64,000 bases of DNA. It comes from Gigaspora rosea. Its lineage: Eukaryota; Glomeromycota; Glomeromycetes; Diversisporales; Gigasporaceae. A model generated the notes under the pieces. That model made no database searches. It was not told the DNA's origin and worked only from the letters and a program-made list of their open reading frames with translations. The DNA lies in assembly GCA_003550325.1 (NCBI GenBank), contig QKWP01000126.1:429115-493114 (forward strand), in the 5' to 3' direction. Below, piece by piece: positions 60,711 to 64,000 of this stretch. Positions within the stretch are counted from its first letter, which is position 1, and every line of letters starts with the position of its first letter. A program made the translations under genes and the position numbers.

Positions 60711-61698
60711 ATGTACAACAACAAAATAATGGACGTATTATGACAAAATAATGGACATATAACAACAAAATAATAGATGTAAAATTTGCAAGAATAAATA
60801 TTCTCAACAATTTTTTTTTATTACATACATGTATTTTTTTGAAGCTATAGTATACGTGACTTGTCACTTTTACTATAAGTGTTATAAGATTCAATTCAAA
60901 TCTGATTGGATGTTTATTTGTTCTAGAAATGGATAGAACCTCTTTTTTTTTGTGCACCTAAGGAAATTTGGGACCACCAAAGAAAATTTTACGATATATA
61001 AGTTACTTTTTTTTAAATGTATGAAGTTCTAGAATTTAATGACTATAAAGACGAACCCTTGTTCTATGTGCTGTCAAATTTTGGTAAAAATTGGTCATGA
61101 GGTTAAAAAATTTTATCAGAGGTGTATTTTTATGGTACTATGTAAATTTTATTGTACAATGTAAATCATATGAAAAATGATCTATGTTCACTCTACCCTT
61201 AAGTAAAGTTGTTCTTTGGCTCAAAAAATGTTAAATTTATAAAATGTAGTTTATTATCTTTTTAGTAAATTTGTTGCTATGATAAAAAACTTTCAAAATG
61301 TATATAAAAAAATATTAAAGTTAGAATTAAAGATAAAGTAGAATGTAAATTTATAATATATTATATTAAATCTAAAAATAAAAATTTTTGTATAACTATA
61401 GTGGAAATAGCAATTTTTATAGTGAAAATACCAACAACTATTTCTTCTAATTCATAATTTTAGATTTTTTACAATAATTGAATTTTTAATAAAATGTTTT
61501 TAACTATATCTATTAGGTTTAATAGCTTTAAAAAGTTTAAATGAATTTCTTTTTAACTATTAGTAATTACAATAAATATTATCTCTTAAACTAATTAGCA
61601 TACAAATTTGAATACTAAAATGTTTTTTGACCAATTTTTGCCCAATTATTCCAAATTTTATTAAGCCTTTTTACCTATTTTCTAAACTAAATTAAAAG

Positions 61699-61991
61699 GG
61701 TTTGGGTCAAAATCCTGACAAACAAATTCCAACATGTCATAATTCTGACAAAAAAATCCTGACAATCAAAAATCCTGACAATCAAAAAAGATTTTCTTGA
61801 ACAACTTTAAACCAAACCTAGACCAGGCGCTCACTCTAATCCTAACCTAGGCACTCACCTAACCTAACTCTAACTTCAAAAAATTTAATAATTTTTTTGT
61901 TGTCAGAATTGTTGGGATTTTTATTGTCAGTAATTTTTTGTCAGGATTAGACCTGTTAGAATTCTGTTTGTCAGGATTTTGACCCGCTCCC
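61699..61991. mobile_element. MITE, 293 bp, with 10-bp duplication
   Basis: Exact 10-bp duplication AAATTAAAAG (61689-61698, 61992-62001). Termini read GGGTCAAAATCCTGACAAAC inside short variable ends (GGTTT- and GGGAGC-). Repeated AATCCTGACAA words; the centre has AATCCTAACCTAGGCACTCA. MULE-like by duplication length. Confidence 0.85.
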
Positions 61992-62001
61992 AAATTAAAA
62001 G

Positions 62002-64000
62002 TATACTACAATTTGATTATTATATAATTTTGTTTTTGAAATTTTTAAATAGTAGTCTAAAAATTTATTTTTTAATATTGATCATAATATGGTTTTAATG
62101 TCCAAAATTAATACTAAAAAAAGAAACTGCATGTAATACTTATAAAAATTCTTTACAATTATCATACAAAGGTACTTTTTATGATATAACATTGAAGTTG
62201 GTCAAGGATTTTTTATAACAACTTTATATAATCAATTTGTAAAGTAATCATAAAGACAAAAGTATAGGTAAAATGGTATACTTTTTAGCTATTATATAAA
62301 TTTGTACTTCTGTTTAGGCCACATGAAGTGACTTATGCTGTAACTATAGAGTGTACCATTTGAATTGAATTCTTGGAAGCCACTATACCTTATTAAATTA
62401 GAAATTTGATTAAAAATTTTTTTTAGAGTTAAATTTTATCAAAAATTTTAGCATGCAAATTTGAACACTAAACATAATAGTTTAAGGAATACAATAATTA
62501 AAAACACTATTAGCTCATAGCTATATAATAATATAATAAAATAATTTAATAAATTTAAATCAAGTATAATAAAACATAATTTCTAAGATTATATTTTGAA
62601 AATTTTGCTATATTTAGCAATGTATCTATATTATTGCAAAATACTTTTAAGTTGTACAGAATTTAAACTTAGTTATATTAATTGCAAAGGTGTGTATTTC
62701 TTGACTAGATAAAACTGTAGTACATATTATAACAATTGTTCAACCAACAAATTCTAAATCTAAACAGTAATATATATCCAATAATTGCTAAATGTAAAAA
62801 CATTTTTAATAGCATAATATCTTGTTATGTTATGTTCAGATGAAGACTTTTGTTTTTCTTCTCACATGGCAAAGCTAACAATTCTTTTTAATAACTGCAC
62901 TATTTACTATAAATATACTAGTAGATGTGTTTGTGCATGCTTGTTTAAATCTGTTAAATACATTTATATTAATTCTTAATGTTTTTATTCAAGTTAAAAG
63001 GTTCACTTTTGCTTAACTAATTTATTCTTCCTAATTAAATAATTGTTATTAAGTAAATATAGTTCAGTATTATTTGCTATTATATTTAATAAGTTTGCTC
63101 TAAAAGGATCATTTATGCTTCAAATATATTTTAAGATATTCTTAATTATATTTTTTTAACTCTACTATTGAATAAAGATAAATAATAATAAATACTTAAA
63201 TGTCAGTTGGAATATAGAAACATTTTTAAAACAGTGTGTTATAAAAATTAGTTCTATTTTAAAATGTTTAAATTATTAATATATAATATTTACTTTATAT
63301 ATATATATTCTAGTTAGTATATGCACTCCAAAAATGTTATAAAGTTCTATTTCAGATTATAATTCATACAATGCGGTTCTGGTTTTCTTTCATTTAATTT
63401 TAAGATATTTAGTACTATCATGTTTCAATTATCACAGTTTTCTAAAGGTTTTCCAATGCAATTTATCTTTTAAAGTGCAACTTATTGAAGATCTGATAAT
63501 GCGTAAATTTAACAATTTTTTAAACTAATATACTGAGTCTTCAAAATTTTTATTAATTATTTGCTAGTAAAAAAGCTTAGAAAATATATTCATATATATC
63601 TACTGTATGTACTAGAATCTATAACTAGTAGTAGGGCTTTGAGTTTTTTAGTTATTAATAAAAAATTATTTATAATTAATATCAAAAATTATAAGGTAAA
63701 AGGGGTATTGTGGGCCAGTTAAAGTTTCTACTAATAAAACTTTTTAATAAACAAATAAATTTTTATACAATTTTTATTATTTGAACTATGCTTAATAAAG
63801 AATAAATTACTGTAAAAATTTTTTTAAATTATATATAGTTTTAGATATAAATAATTAGTACACAAAAATAGAATATAAAAACTAAATTTCAAAGAGGAGG
63901 GGGGTATTATGGGCCAGTATTTGATAGCTAATACTTTGTGTTCTACTGGTCCGTTTTGGATGATTTTACTACCAAAATGACCGTCTTAGTGAGACGATTC
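62002..64000. other. AT-rich terminal stretch, no gene
   Basis: No supported coding sequence. A short direct repeat GGGGTATTGTGGGCCAGT / GGGGTATTATGGGCCAGT occurs at 63702 and 63901. The last 20 bases (CGTCTTAGTGAGACG) form a small palindrome cut by the window edge, suggesting another element that continues outside. Confidence 0.4.

Larger units (their letters stand above)
58914..61198. mobile_element. TTAA-flanked element E2, abutting E3
   Basis: Flanked by TTAA (58910-58913, shared with E3, and 61199-61202). Termini GGGTAGGGTGAATATAGATC and GGGTAGAGTGAACATAGATC extend to ~31 bp with two mismatches, continuing ATTTTTCATAT. It shares the GGGTAG start with E1, so both may be one family. It contains a MULE-like MITE (59381-59674) and possible decayed coding sequence on the minus strand (60130-60710). 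Confidence 0.8.

Overview
The window looks like nuclear DNA from an arbuscular-mycorrhizal type fungus (Glomeromycotina, for example Rhizophagus or Gigaspora). It is very AT-rich and gene-poor. It carries short GT-AG introns, two decayed Sel1-repeat arrays built on a 36-residue 'KAF-YYQKSAEMG' unit (one spliced to a protein-kinase start), serine/arginine-rich proteins, and many mobile-element families. The taxonomic call is an inference from gene style; no rRNA marker is present. I see no rRNA, true tRNA or CRISPR array.

Only two genes read as fully intact. They are tandem paralogues on the minus strand (34742..35993 and 38885..39985), each with four exons, conserved intron phases (1, 2, 2) and an identical 82-nt second exon length. 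They encode predicted multi-pass membrane proteins of 270 and 285 residues that I cannot place in a family. Everything else coding is broken: a Tc1/mariner fragment (1..186), a cysteine-rich protein remnant (minus, 3988..4258), a Sel1-kinase gene cut by a pogo-like transposon (6556..8060), a multi-exon RS-rich gene (minus, 18371..20814), a Tnp2/CACTA-type transposase (21903..26031), a second Sel1 array (40822..42780), a frame-shifted 2OG-Fe(II) oxygenase (42891..43573), and a lysine/serine-rich remnant (46993..49045).

Layout: 1-8 kb, short MITEs and gene remnants. 8-11 kb, a pogo-like element with its transposase. 11.7-13.7 kb, a 1.95-kb element with TTA duplications, filled with five ~310-bp units in alternating orientation, each junction a palindrome. 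15-18 kb, dispersed repeats shared with 55-58 kb. 18-21 kb, the RS-rich gene. 22-26 kb, the Tnp2 element interrupted by a hAT-type MITE. 29-34 kb, a chain of MITEs. 34-40 kb, the membrane-protein pair separated by another element. 40-44 kb, Sel1 array and oxygenase. 44-47 kb, AT-rich tandem repeats holding a tRNA-derived SINE. 49-54 kb, foldback elements nested with a LINE fragment and smaller MITEs. 55-61 kb, stacked TTAA-targeting elements whose empty target site survives next door. 62-64 kb, one further MITE and featureless AT-rich DNA.

The strongest structural evidence is a set of target-site duplications, in several cases confirmed by an unoccupied copy in the same window or by restoration of a reading frame. 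They show at least eight element types side by side: Tc1/mariner-pogo, hAT-like, MULE-like, PIF/Harbinger-like, TTAA-specific, CACTA/Tnp2, LINE and SINE.
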